Assembly (NCBI GenBank): GCA_029876055.1
Contig: CM056877.1
Coordinates: 3,224,001 to 3,288,000 of the forward strand
DNA from: Madurella fahalii
Taxonomy: Eukaryota; Ascomycota; Sordariomycetes; Sordariales
Direction: 5' to 3'
DNA length: 64,000 nucleotides
Under the pieces are notes generated by a model. The model saw only the letters and a list, made by a program, of their open reading frames with translations. It was not told where the DNA came from and searched no databases. Below, piece by piece: positions 11,278-21,969 of this stretch. A program made the position numbers and the translations under genes. Position 1 is the stretch's first letter; each line of letters begins with the position of its first letter.

Positions 11278-12535
11278 ATGGCTTCACAAAAGACTCCCAC
11301 TTCGTCGGAGAGGCCGGCATCGCCTGCCTCTTCAGAAGATGAGGGCCACGCCGAGCTGGTATTTTACGTTTCCTTCTGTTTCGTGTCTGTACACATGGCG
11401 ATTGCTGACCCCGCTTAGGTTTGGCTGGAGGTCTCCACGATTGACCAGATTGTTGACCACATCGTCAACTCTCGCCAAAGCGGCACCGAGTCGATCATTG
11501 CCTTTCACTGGCAGGCGAGCCACGTATACGATCTTTTTGAGCAGCTGGACGCTAAGCTGCTGGAACTCGACCAACTGAAGATCCGACGGATTGAATATGA
11601 TTACGAATCCGGAACTGCATATCTCGACATCATGTCCGAATCCCGATTTCATTACCAGGTTCAAGCCGGTCTCCGCGACCACCTCAAAGCTTCTCTCAGA
11701 AAGTTGCATGCCAACACCAAGGACCCTGCGATCCGTAACTGGATACGGTTGGTCGAAGAACAAGGCACAGCCGATATCAAGGTCGATGGGAAACTTCTCA
11801 AGCAAGCCGATGTCTCTTTTGGTCCAGTCGGTTCTCTGCCTACTCTGGCTTGCGAGGTCTCGTAGAGCGAGTCTCGCCAACATGTGGAGAGGAAGGCGCG
11901 CCAATACATCGATTCGTTGGACGACAAGATCCGAGCCGTTCTCATCCTTGACCTTCAATACCCCGGCATGAAGAAGGCCTGGGTAAGCTTGCTCACAGCG
12001 GATGACTGGCTTCCGCATCACGAACTCTACCATGACGATAATCTCGATCAACAACCCGTTGGTCAAGTCGACCTCTATCTCTCTGACTTCGTCGGTTTTG
12101 CTGGTCTACCACCGGCCTATTGTCGCCCCTCGACCGCTGAGTTGGCTGCTGGGATTACGAGGTTTGCCATCCTTATTCTAAACCTCGAAGCCGATCTGAC
12201 CTTTCCACTGAAACCCCACGATCACTCTGACATACGAGCGGCTGAGGACCATCTTTCGCAAGGCACGCCACTCACACAAGCCGACAGAGTTTACCACCGA
12301 GATCGGTGATGAGGAGGAGAACCCTTACGAGGAAGCAGAGCGGCGAGTTGCTGAAGAGCGTATCGAAGCAGAGCGGCGAGTTGCTGAAGAGCGTATCGAA
12401 GCCGATCGACGTGTGGCTGCAGCGCGCGGCAAGGAACGCGCTGAGGCTGAGCGGCGTATGGCAGCTGAGGTGCAGCGGCGCGTGACTGTTGAGTTTGCAC
12501 GGCGTCTGGCTGAAAGCCGCCGGGAGGCCGAGTAG
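11278..12535 (+). pseudogene. restriction-endonuclease-fold-like protein with coiled-coil tail, stop and frameshift
   Basis: ATG 11278 opens a Ser/Pro-rich leader, a 60-bp phase-0 intron occupies 11359-11418 (GTATTT...TTAG), then a long exon. The core reads QADVSFGPVGSLPTLACEVS followed by TAG where Trp is expected, then SESRQHVERKARQYID. The D-x(n)-E-V-S-W-S arrangement resembles the Uma2/PD-(D/E)XK-like domain in many fungal hypothetical proteins, but this assignment is by eye. A one-base frameshift near 12200-12230 leads into LTYERLRTIF and a strongly charged E/R/A-rich coiled coil containing a duplicated 11-residue unit, ending at TAG 12533-12535. It lies divergently from the helicase. 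The TAG is one G-to-A step from TGG. Probably a recently decayed gene of nucleic-acid-related function. Confidence 0.55.
12332..12397 (+). repeat. 33-bp tandem duplication in coiled-coil coding region
   Basis: Two identical 33-bp units (12332-12364 and 12365-12397) each encode EAERRVAEERI, extending the coiled coil by a whole number of codons. A diverged third unit follows. Confidence 0.85.
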
Positions 12536-13083
12536 CATTTCGCAGAGGTGTGGCATCCCGGTGGCAACCCGGTGCAGATGGATGGGGTGGGCAGGCAGTA
12601 TCAGAGACAAAGCTTGCAAAGGTTAACATTCTGCTACCTCGGCTAACCGTCCTGCAAAGGGGTTTCATGACATTACGACGTTATGCGAGATATTGGCCAG
12701 AGTGCTCCCCGACTTGTCTGTGTCGCGGTAGAAGGACAAGTCTCCATTTGGGCATGCAAGTGCAGAGCGACCTGCCCAGAAGACCCCTGCTTCCTCGGCA
12801 CTGTGGCAAATGAGCAAACAAACAAGAAAAGTCTAACGTTAACTATGTGACTGCCGATCTCATCGTTACCTCTGCCAACACCATACATCAGCGGCAAAAC
12901 TCCTCCTGACTCCAGCGAGGGGGCTATGACGAGGAGACCGAACTGCTAGTTACACAAATCAGTATAGAAAGGGCCGATACAAACGGTCGAGTGGAGTTTC
13001 GCCGCAGACAGGGAAAGCGCTGTCCGCCGACGCGCTGATGTTAGAGGCCTGTAGACAGTGGGCCTGTTCCCGTACTTCGCTCG
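12536..13083. other. intergenic, no gene seen
   Basis: Only short overlapping frames on both strands; no conserved motif, repeat or RNA structure noted. Confidence 0.5.
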
Positions 13084-13720
13084 TCAGACGATACTACGAC
13101 GCCTCTCTTCTGCTTGACCTTCCTTGAGCACGCGACTGCGCTCGGCGACTCTGAGAACACGATACAGAGTGTAGAATAGTCCGTAGGCGGTGGTCCGTTC
13201 GGGGCGCTCTGGAGCATGCTCCCCGTACAGCTCCCGGTGCCCCTGAGCACTGGGAACAATGACGCAGCTGGAGTGTAGCTCCTGCACTATTTCCAAGACG
13301 CCCTCAAGCTCTTCAGTTGTCAGTTGCTGAAAGGCACGAAAGATATCAACGTAGGTGGTTCCGCTAGGCTCGGGGTCTCGATGAATAACTTCGGCATCTT
13401 CGATGGCAACCTCGCCGGTTCTGCTAGTCCAGTTTTGGTAGGTTCCCCTGCGCAGCAGGAGAATAGGAAAATCAGTACTGTATACTCCATCGGTTGGGAA
13501 GACATACTCCACTATTCGGGGCAGGCAGCGCAGTTTCTGGGCATACTACCTCGGGCAGGCTCGCTTCTTCATCGTACGACCTGGACGTATAGTGCCGGAC
13601 CTGAGGGTCGTTGTAGGGCGGTCTTAGGATCTCGCCTATACCAGAGCTGTCGGGTAAAACTGTCAAGCTGCCGATAGTAGGCCAAAAGCCCGAGTTTAGG
13701 TTATTGGCGAAACCAGACAT
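13084..13720 (-). pseudogene. hypothetical protein, one frameshift
   Basis: Two minus-strand frames join: ATG at 13720 (MSGFANNLNSGFWPTIGSL) and, after a one-base shift around 13545, YVFPTDGVYSTDFPILLLRR, running to a stop at 13084-13086. The second part is hydrophilic and Glu-rich with a basic C-terminus. A TATA-like TTTTATATAG lies near 13925, about 200 bases upstream. I do not recognise the family; a frameshifted short gene is more likely than two separate ones. Confidence 0.35.
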
Positions 13721-15451
13721 ACTGGGGTTGAGTGTACCGTGACCACACTTCTTTTCACCGGAGGTCAGTCAGAGAACCGGGCTATGCTGTACGGAACAGG
13801 AACCGTATTATTGTAGGAGCGTAACCAGGCCGAACCAGAGAACGCACTTAGCCAGGAAGGAGGAGAGAAGTCGTGTGTTAGCCGCATTGCACGTCACTAG
13901 TGACCTGTGACAGGAAGTGGAGGGTTTTATATAGACACCGTACAAAGCAACGACCTGAACACTCGGCTTTTATTTACAAGGCTTGACCTACTACACTTCC
14001 AGCAAGCAGGAGGCCGTTCAAAGAGCCGGTCAACCATAGGGTGGGCATAAGGGCTACATATTCAATGTACTCTGCTCTACATGTTGTTTGTTCGGCGTCC
14101 CCCCACATAAACGCCTTTATCTCAGTATCTGAATCAGATCATATTTACAGGGAGTACGATCGACTATGCCCCAGAGTCCACTAACTAAACCGAAGCTCCC
14201 AAGCACAGTAAAGAAAAGTAAGGAGGTTGGACGATACAAGTAGTTCTCTACCCGGGGATGAAGATCATTGTAATCAGCTTTAAACTGCCCTCACGGACCA
14301 TCTCAAAGAGTTCGGCACAAAGTTATATATAAGACAATTTGAACATACGCACCTTACAGGTAGAAACAGGACTGCCGTAGCCGAGGGCAATCGTTATCGT
14401 AAGCTCTGTTCTTCTAATGCATTATCCTCTCGGTCCCCTGATCCGGATACGGACGTACCAAGGCTGTCGTTATCTGTAGATGTAGAGAAAATACCGCCGA
14501 GCTCCTCGGAATCGTCGCGCGACCCTTTCGGTTATAGCTCGTATATAGCGGCGTCTCAGTATAACTCGGGACTTGCAGGCTAGGTGGCATGCATAAGATC
14601 TCAGGCTCCAAAGACCCAGTTAAGAGCCTCGACCCTCCATTCCACTAAGCCCCTAGGTATGATCTTCTCAGACTACCGGTCTGACCATACTCCTCGGAAG
14701 GAGTAGATAGCTGTATCGGCGTCTGTGAAGAATACCTGTAGATATTGGGAGCCGAGAAAACAGGCTTGTCGCGATAAGGGTGGTCGGGTTGGTCGTACCG
14801 GCAAGTGGTAACCGAGCGTCCACTTGAAGCCGTAGCAGGCAGTCCCCTTATCGCGCCTTGTCTGCCACCGCCCCGGAGGCGCACCAGCTCCCAAGCCAAC
14901 GCCTTTGTCCCAAGTTCCCTCGGCGAGACCGACACAAGGTCCACCCACACTCCTTCCCAGAAACCCTGACCATACGTCTCAGGCAAATCTCACCAAATAA
15001 TTAGCGGGAATGCATCGCCAACTGCATGATACATGTCGGCGAGGCGATCACCAGGCAGAACAGTTGCCAGTCTGCCTGAACAGCCCCTTGGGTGGGTATT
15101 CCGGGAAGTCCGTAAGTGGTACGTTCTGGAATAGCGCATCAGTTGGACGTGATTCAGACCCCTACCGACCCGCTTGACTCCGGAACGAGCATCCCAGCAA
15201 GCTGCAGTCTGCCTTATTACTGCTCCATAGCCGTACTGATACAGGACTGCGCCGGTTCTAGGTTGGTTCCCACGCTCATCGCCAGCATGCGATGCGGACC
15301 AGCGATCCGTCTTCGGGTGATGTCGGCGCCGCAGGTGATCGTGAACCCTGAGAGCAGCGCGTGTACTCCTTGCCAGGTCTGCTCCTGGCTCGCGTGGCTC
15401 TGTTGTGTGGTCGAGGCTTTCCTTCCACGACGAGCATCAGGGTCGGCTGGG
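13721..15451. other. unresolved region, possible retroelement or gene debris
   Basis: No gene can be supported. A TATA-like sequence occurs near 13925 and another (TTATATATAAG) near 14320. Minus-strand frames at 14645-14986 are open for about 110 codons but match nothing I know. RIP-like stops are scattered through 14150-14650. Confidence 0.35.
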
Positions 15452-15705
15452 TCAGTCCATATAGGCCACAGTCGCGTCCAGTTCGATGTTGGCCAGCTCG
15501 CTCAAGTTGACGAGCGACCCAACGGGCCACCGTCCTCGACCAGACCAAATTCGACGGCTGCACCGTGGGCCGGTCTCATCGGCCCAAGAGGAGTCTTTCA
15601 GCGAGAATGTAGCGATGTGGACTCAACGGCCTGGCGTGCTCGCGCTGCGAGTACCAGCGCCAGCCCGGGCGCAACCTTGACACACATGAACACGAAAGCG
15701 GCCAT
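15452..15705 (-). pseudogene. hypothetical protein remnant
   Basis: Minus-strand ATG at 15705 starts a hydrophobic, signal-like segment (MAAFVFMCVKVAPGLALVLA), and after a TGA and a one-base shift another frame gives LVNLSELANIELDATVAYMD to a TGA at 15454-15452. The tail is coding-like but I cannot name the family. The plus strand carries a long open frame (15116-15721) that I regard as a shadow. Confidence 0.25.
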
Positions 15706-16195
15706 TAGCCAAGACGTGTAGAGGAGGGTCACAAACACGTTTGGTTGGCTAAGAGCGGGTTCGCAACGCGTTCACAAAGCGACATTAGATTCACACCATA
15801 GCAAAAGTCAGAAAACGGAATTGAAAAACGGAGAGGTGAAAACCGAGCGCGAACGCGTTCGCTACCGTTTCAATCATCAGAAAACGTTCCTGCACGTAAC
15901 CTGAACTTTACTGAGTCAGCAACTCGACCGAAAATGAAAGTGAAATACTGGTTCCAGATTCACGTTCACGGCCTCCCCACAATAGCGACATCTTCTTATC
16001 TTCGCCGTTGTTCAAAGGGGGCGGTTTCTTGTCCTCAGAACGACCAGTTTTGGACCATTTTGAGCGGATAGAGAAGATTGATGTACAAAAGTTCAGCTAG
16101 AAATCCCCGAGTTCTTGGCCAGGGGTACATGGACTCTATACCTAATGTGGACAAGTCGGTCACCTTACTAATAATTCAAATTTAGTCAAAATCAA

Positions 16196-16223
16196 ATCAA
16201 ATCCGTCCGCCAGCGGATTTGAT
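16196..16223. repeat. perfect 10-bp inverted repeat (hairpin)
   Basis: ATCAAATCCG (16196-16205) and its exact reverse complement (16214-16223) flank an 8-base loop, right at the stop codon of the pogo transposase remnant. It could be an element end or a terminator-like structure. Confidence 0.6.
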
Positions 16224-17451
16224 CAGGTCTTTCGATTCTGCCCGGGCGATCTGCAGAAGCTGCAGAGCCGCTGTGTCCCAGACCCACTCCTTGATTTCCT
16301 TTGCGCCCTCTCTTCCACAAGCTGGAACCCTTCTTCGGCCCTCAAAATGCCTCCCTGCACAATGTACGACCGCCTGGCCTGCTTTTTTCTCTTCTGCCTT
16401 GCGTTTTCTGCCCTGAGTCGGCTGAGTTCTTCAGAAAGGAGGGTAAGACTATGCATCGCCATTTGGGCGCTCTTAGCCATGAAACGGAATGCTGTGTCGG
16501 TTGGGCTAGTCCCATTGTCTCCTTCATCCGTCCGATACTTCTGAAAGCCCGAACCTGGGCTTCGATATCGAGGATGTTATGAGGTGTCTGGAACGGCAGC
16601 TGTCCCTCTGGGGCTGCCGGTTGTGGCTGAAGCAAGGGACTAGGCGTACGGAATTTAAGCCGTGAAAGCACCTGTTGTGGATCGAATGGGACCATTCCAA
16701 CGGCCCGGAAGGCAGATTTGATCGTTTTCTCGTTGATGGCGTGAATCCTGACTTGGAGGTAGAGCTCGAGAAAGTCCGCCTTGTCAATGTGATGAACCTC
16801 GAGCTGAGCCTTCTCGAATACAAGCCGGCCATAGGTCGCTTTGAGTGCCGCAAAGCATCCCACATCAAGGGCTTGGGTGAGATGTGTTGAATGTGGCGGG
16901 GGGCAAAGCCAGACGATCTGATTGTTGCGGCAGAAGTCGTCGAACTCAGGTGTTAGATGGCTCCCATGGCCGTCAAGGAGAAGCAGTCGGTATGTGCCAG
17001 TCGTACGATGCCGCGTATGCCTCTCGAAGACTTCTGTAAGCCACTTGTAGCCGAGATCATCATTGGTCCAGCCGTTTTCACTCAGCCCAATTGTCCAGTC
17101 GGATGGGATCCCCGTACGGTACCAGGATGACTGATGGACCTTGCCTTCGAAGATGACAGTTGGTGGCTGCCGCGAGGTCCTCATGTTACACAGGCCCGGT
17201 ACATAGCAGGCCATGTTCCACAAGAGCGGCATCGGGTCGCAATACGCCTGGTTTACCGCTCGCCCAAACCTTCTCGTCCGAGATATCGCGGGGCCATGTT
17301 GGAGGCAGGTTCTTGGCATTGACCACCCAATCATGTCGTCCGGCCTGCTGGAGGGGTGCTGCATGCAAGTGCCCCACAGCATCACGACGCCCAACGTGCG
17401 TGTGCGTAACTGGCTAATCCTGTTGTTGCGGCCCGACCCCGACCTGGTCAT
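16223..17451 (-). pseudogene. pogo/Fot1-like transposase, C-terminal two-thirds
   Basis: The frame from 17451 to 16342 contains RLLLLDGHGSHLTPEF and a CPPPHSTHLTQALDVG segment, the DDE_1 catalytic core of pogo-family transposases, preceded by SDWTIGLSENGWTNDD. After a one-base frameshift near 16440-16490 the expected C-terminal tail appears in another frame (LSRLRAENARQKRKKQARRS, then YIVQGG). The N-terminal HTH/CENP-B region is absent and the first ~80 codons look scrambled. The element was truncated within 200 bp of the neighbouring NLR gene start. Not active. Confidence 0.8.
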
Positions 17452-17644
17452 TTCAGCTTGCTTTCATCTTTTTACGACAACTGGCAAGGCTGCGCTCTTC
17501 GACTGAGGGTGGTAACAAATATGCAGTGGTCGTGTCTACTCTGTCCCATGACTCAACTCCAGCTTCTTCGTTGACGTAGGCAAACCGCGCAACTGTATTA
17601 TCCCACCAGCTTATCTGACGGCCTCGTGCGCTGACCTCCGCACC
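17452..17644 (+). promoter_or_regulatory. short upstream region of PNP-NACHT-ANK gene 1
   Basis: Only 193 bp lie between the transposase remnant and the NLR ATG, so much of the promoter may sit in transposon-derived sequence. Pyrimidine-rich stretches precede the start (CCGCACCATGG context). Confidence 0.35.
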
Positions 17645-20600
17645 ATGGCATCCCACAAGGCCCTCGACAGCCCCGACTCCTATGCGGTCGCCTGGATCGC
17701 AGCTCTTCCCATCGAGCGGGCCGCTGCAGTAGCGATGCTCGATGAGGGACACGCAGCCCCAATTGGTTTCACCCGACACCAAACTGATGCGAACGTTTAC
17801 ACTTGGGGCCGCTTGGGAGAGCACAACATCGTCATTGCCTCTCTGGCAGCTGGAGTCTACGGAACCACCGAGGCTGCGACCACGGCCGCTCACCTAGTTG
17901 CCTCCCTGCCATCCATTCGTGTTGGTCTTCTGGTCGGCATAGGCGGCGGCATCGCTCGACCGGACGAGGGCCGCGATATCCGGCTCGGCGACATCGTCGT
18001 GAGCCAGCCGGATGGGACCACGGGCGGCGTCTGCCAGTACGACTTGGTCAAGGCAAAGTCGGATGACAAGCGTGAGCGTAAAGGCTTCCTCGAACGGCCT
18101 CCGACAGTCCTCCTCAACGCGCTTGCCAGCATCCAGGCCGATCACGAGCGGAAAGACTCCAAAGTACCTTGTTTTCTTCAAGAGATGTTGGAGAAGAACC
18201 CGAAGATGGGCAAGAGATCCAAGCAAAATCCTGGTTATGCCCACCAGGGCCTCGACAACGACCGTCTCTTCAAAGCTTCATACGATCATGTCCCCGGGCC
18301 GGACTGTCGGGGCTGTGACATGGCTGGTGAAGTTCAACGCGATCCTCGAGACACTACCGATCCCGAGATCCACTACGGGACTATCGCATCCGGCAACACG
18401 CTTGTCAAAGACGCCGCTGTGCGCGATGGGATTGCTGCTGACGTCGGCGAGGATTGCATCTGCTTTGAGATGGAAGCGGCCGGCCTGATGAACCACTTTC
18501 CGTGTCTTGTGATCCGAGGCATCTGCGACTACGCCGATTCTCACAAGAACGATAGGTGGCAACGCTACGCCTCGGCCACCGCCGCTGCGTATGCCAAGGA
18601 GCTCCTGGCGTACGTGCCGGCCGCGGAGGTCCACGAGACCAAGAGGGCACTAGAAGTGCTTCAGTCGGGTTAGTTCTTGTTTCTTTCACTAACTAGGGCT
18701 AGACTAGAAAATACGCGACACTAATATTTCGACCTGGAATGCGACCTAACTGCGAGTAGTTCAACAACAGATCAATGGCGTGCAGCAGACGGCAGTTGCA
18801 ACGAAAGCTGCAACTGATTCCATCAGGTCTGACCTTCGTGACGATAAGATCAAGCGCTGGCTTTGTCCCCCAGATCCGTCTGCAAACGCCAACCACGCGA
18901 GGAAGCTGCGCCATGAGGGGACAGGCGCATGGCTCCTGGAAAACCCGGTCTTCCAGGAGTGGCACTCGGGGTCGCGTCGACATTTGTGGCTGAATGGGCT
19001 CGCGGGATGTGGAAAAACAGTTCTCAGTTCGACTGTGCTGGATCATCTTGCGAAGGGAAACGACCGTCTCATCCTTAGCTTCTTCTTCGACTTTAGCGAC
19101 ACGACAAAGCAGACCGTGGATGGCATGCTGCGGTCGCTCGCTTTCCAACTGTACCAAGGCGGGGCTGGTTCTGCAGGTCTTCTAGACACCTCCTTCCAAG
19201 CACACCAGAATGGGCGCGACCAACCGGCTACGAAGACGCTCGAGGACATGGTAAACAAGATGTTTGCAGTCCAGAAGAAAGTTTCTGTTGTTCTGGACGC
19301 CTTGGATGAGTCGACGACAAGGGGTGAACTCCTCCTGTGGATGGACGACGTGGTGTCTAGGCCAGAGTTGGGCAACGTCCAGCTGATTTGTACCGGTCGG
19401 CCTGAACCCGAGTTCGTGCGTGTCGTGCCCCCGTTGATAGGCGAGGAAAACTGCTTGGCACTCGACAAGGATTCCGTCAACGCCGATATCCGATCGTACG
19501 TCGCAGCACAGCTTTTGCAACGACGTGAGTTTCGGGACCAGCGCTTGTCCCAGGATCTCCACGAGAGGATCCGCAGGAAGGTTGGCGACGGGGCCGACGG
19601 GATGTGAGATATTACCCACTCCAATCGATATGCGGATGGTTTGCTGACGCTCTGCTTAGGTTCCGATGGGCGTTCTGTCAATTGGACAGCCTGGCTCGAT
19701 GCCCTCATGAGGCGGCTATTGAGGCAAGTCTCGCATCTTTACCGCGGAACCTGGAAGAGACATACCGACGCATGATTCAAAACATACCGGCGGACCGCCA
19801 AAGAGACGCGATACGGCTCCTGCAGTTTCTGGTGCACTCGGAGAGACCTCTTAAGCTGGCCGAGGCTAGAGAAGTAATAGCAACACAGATCGAACACGAG
19901 CCACGGTTTGACGTCAAACGTCGACTGTTTCACGAGACCAACGTTCTAGATTACTGTCCCGGCTTAATGACAGTCGTCCACACAACCGATGAGAAGCGCC
20001 ATTTCACCGATAAGGAGCTACATCTTGCCCACTTTTCCGTTAAAGAGTACCTTCTCAAAGACAACCAATTCAACATCCCGACTGCCAGCATTCCCATCAC
20101 GAGAACGTGCTTGACTTATCTTACAGACATCAACGGGGACTACAAAAAAATCAAGCGGGATTTTCCAATGGCAAGATATGCGGCGGAAGTCTGGGCGAAG
20201 CATGCTGCGTTGGCTCAGGACTCGGAAGATACAGTTCGAGCGACAATCAGCTTCCTAGAAAAGGAAGTAACGTTCCAACGGTGGGCTCGACTGTATCAGG
20301 CTGATAGGTCTTGGGAGCATGACCCAGGTCCCCCACAAGGTTCCAGGCTCTACTATGCTTGTTTCACTGGACTCGTAGCGGCTGCACGGGATCTTATTAG
20401 CAAAGGAGCGGACGTCGACGCGCAGGGCGGCTTCTACGGCAACGCTCTCCAGGCCGCCTCGGCGAGAGGCCATCAAGAGATTGTCAAACTCCTCTTGGAC
20501 AAGGGAGCAGACGTCAACGCGCAGGACGGCAAATGCGGCAACACTCTCCAGGCCGCCTCGGAGGAAGGCCATCAAGAGATTGTGAAACTGCTCTTGGACA

Positions 20601-21331
20601 AAGGAGCGGACGTCAACGCGCAGGGCGGCTACTACGGCAACGCTCTCCAGGCCGCCTCGGCGAGAGGCCATCAAGAGATTGTGAAACTGCTCTTGGACAG
20701 AGGAGCGAATATCAACGCGCAGGGCGGCTACTACGGCAACGCTCTCCAGACCGCCTCGGCGAGAGGCGATCAAGAGATTGTCAAACTGATCTTGGAACAG
20801 GGAGCAAATGTCAACGCGCAGGGCGGCCACTACGGCAACGCTCTCCAGGCCGCCTCGGCGAGGGGCCATCAAGGGATTGTGAAACTACTCTTGGACAAAG
20901 GAGCGGACGTCAACGCGCAGGGCGGCCGCTACGGCAACGCTCTCCAGGCCGCCTCGGCGAGGGGCCATCAAGGGATTGTGAAACTACTCTTGGACAAAGG
21001 AGCGGACGTCAACGCGCAGGGCGGCCGCTACGGCAACGCTCTCCAGGCCGCCTCGACGAGGGGCCATCAAGAGATTGTGAAACTGCTCTTGGAGCAGGGA
21101 GCGGACGTCAACGCGCAGGGCGGCTTCTACGGCAACGCTCTCGAGGCAGCTTCATACCGAGGCTACAAGGACATCGTTGAGATGCTGCTAGAGAAGCGTG
21201 CAGAGGTCAATGCAGGGGGTGGCCGCTATGGCAACGCTCTCCAGGCCGCTTCATACGGAAACGACAAGATGATCGTCCGGATTCTTCTAGAACACGGTGT
21301 TGAACCAAGGGAAGAGGAGGATGATGGATAG
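17645..21331 (+). CDS. PNP_UDP-NACHT-ankyrin NLR-like protein 1
   Basis: Three exons, 17645-18668, 18760-19603 and 19660-21331, splice in phase (introns GTTAGT...GAGTAG and GTGAGA...CTTAG) to 1179 residues. Residues ~1-341 form a nucleoside-phosphorylase-like domain (VGLLVGIGGGIA; FEMEAAGLMNHFP; ICDYADSHKN) that in this class may act on purine nucleosides or sense ligands. Residues ~390-620 form the NACHT NTPase with Walker A GLAGCGKTV and Walker B VVLDALDES. The C-terminus has ten 33-residue ankyrin units. Proteins of this build act as cytosolic fungal NLRs in non-self recognition or cell-death control, ligand binding falling to the repeats. The start has a good Kozak context and no stop interrupts the frame. 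The repeats are nearly identical at DNA level, a sign of ongoing repeat exchange. Confidence 0.93.
20435..21325 (+). repeat. 99-bp tandem ankyrin-coding repeats with high internal conservation
   Basis: Nine consecutive 99-bp units start at 20435, 20534, 20633, 20732, 20831, 20930, 21029, 21128 and 21227, preceded by one diverged unit. Units at 20831 and 20930 are identical over all 99 bases; most others differ at a few positions. Variation concentrates at the residue before YGN (F, K, Y, H, R) and at the helix positions A/T/E-R/E and H-Q-E/G. The last two units are diverged. Confidence 0.95.
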
Positions 21332-21587
21332 ACACATTGGTTCTAGTTCACTTACTGAACTTTGGAACGACATTTGTCGGCATGGACGGCTGTGGTTATG
21401 AGGCTCCTACTTACCTACGCTTATCGTAATTCGGTAAGGCTGCTAGGAGTCTCGGCCAAGCGGCGGGCAACACGGGCGAGCACGGGAATCTCTCTCATAC
21501 ATACACATACACACAGAGAGAAAGTCCGTATAATTAATCCCCTTGGGCGTTGGGTAGTACAAGGTACCTCCTATTCCTCCCCTGGTA

Positions 21588-21929
21588 TCAGATGACAATT
21601 GGGTCAGGGCAGTAGCGTTCTCGTCGGATGGCAATAACCTGGCGTCGGCTTCAGACGATACGACCATTCGGCTCTAGGATGCAGCGACCGGCGCACACTG
21701 GCAGACGCTTGAGGGGTATAAGACTCTTACTCGTGTGATGTTCTCGAGGAATGGTCAATGTCTCGAGACAGACAGAGGGCTGCTGAGCATTACCGTAAAC
21801 TCCGACGCTCCAAGCAGCTCTGGGGACCAGAGACCCACCAACGGATTTCTCTTCGTCGGCGACGATTGGGTCACAAGAAATGCGAAGAGCGCTCTTTGGC
21901 TCCCCCCGGCCATCGGGCAAAACGTCTAA
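21588..21929 (+). pseudogene. WD40-repeat NLR C-terminal tail (orphan)
   Basis: The plus frame reads VRAVAFSSDGNNLASASDDT, TIRL, a TAG where WD40 units have Trp (L-W-D), then DAATGAHWQTLEG and the standard tail of fungal NACHT-WD40 proteins (LETDRGLLSI; DDWVTRNAKSALWLPPAIG), ending at TAA 21927-21929. Only about one and a half repeats plus the tail remain. It begins about 260 bp after the ankyrin NLR and is in the same orientation, so it is either the stump of a separate WD40 NLR or a former alternative 3' end of the same locus. Confidence 0.75.
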
Positions 21930-21969
21930 AGTTTTCCGCGATTGACCAGCGCTAGTCAAATATGACGCG

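Noticed and set aside
12272..12668. Three overlapping minus-strand frames with repeated Arg/Ser or Ala/Leu units
   Set aside because: They are antisense translations of the 33-bp coiled-coil duplication in the plus-strand gene.
13870..14170. Solo LTR upstream of a gag-like ATG at 14165
   Set aside because: A TATA-like box and a TG start exist, but no matching second LTR, target duplication or extended gag frame could be found.
15116..15721. 201-codon plus-strand open frame
   Set aside because: Composition is unlike a fungal protein, there is no motif, and the opposite strand carries more protein-like segments (LSELANIELDATVAYMD); treated as a shadow.
18717..18759. Stop codon at 18671-18673 as the true end of a stand-alone nucleoside phosphorylase
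   Set aside because: A GTTAGT...CTAAC...GAGTAG intron joins it in phase to the NACHT exon, and the second NLR gene has the same intron position.
20255..20872. 205-codon minus-strand frame and the 20533-21180 plus-strand frame made of repeats
   Set aside because: Both are alternate-frame shadows of the ankyrin-coding repeats; repetition of the DNA keeps them open.
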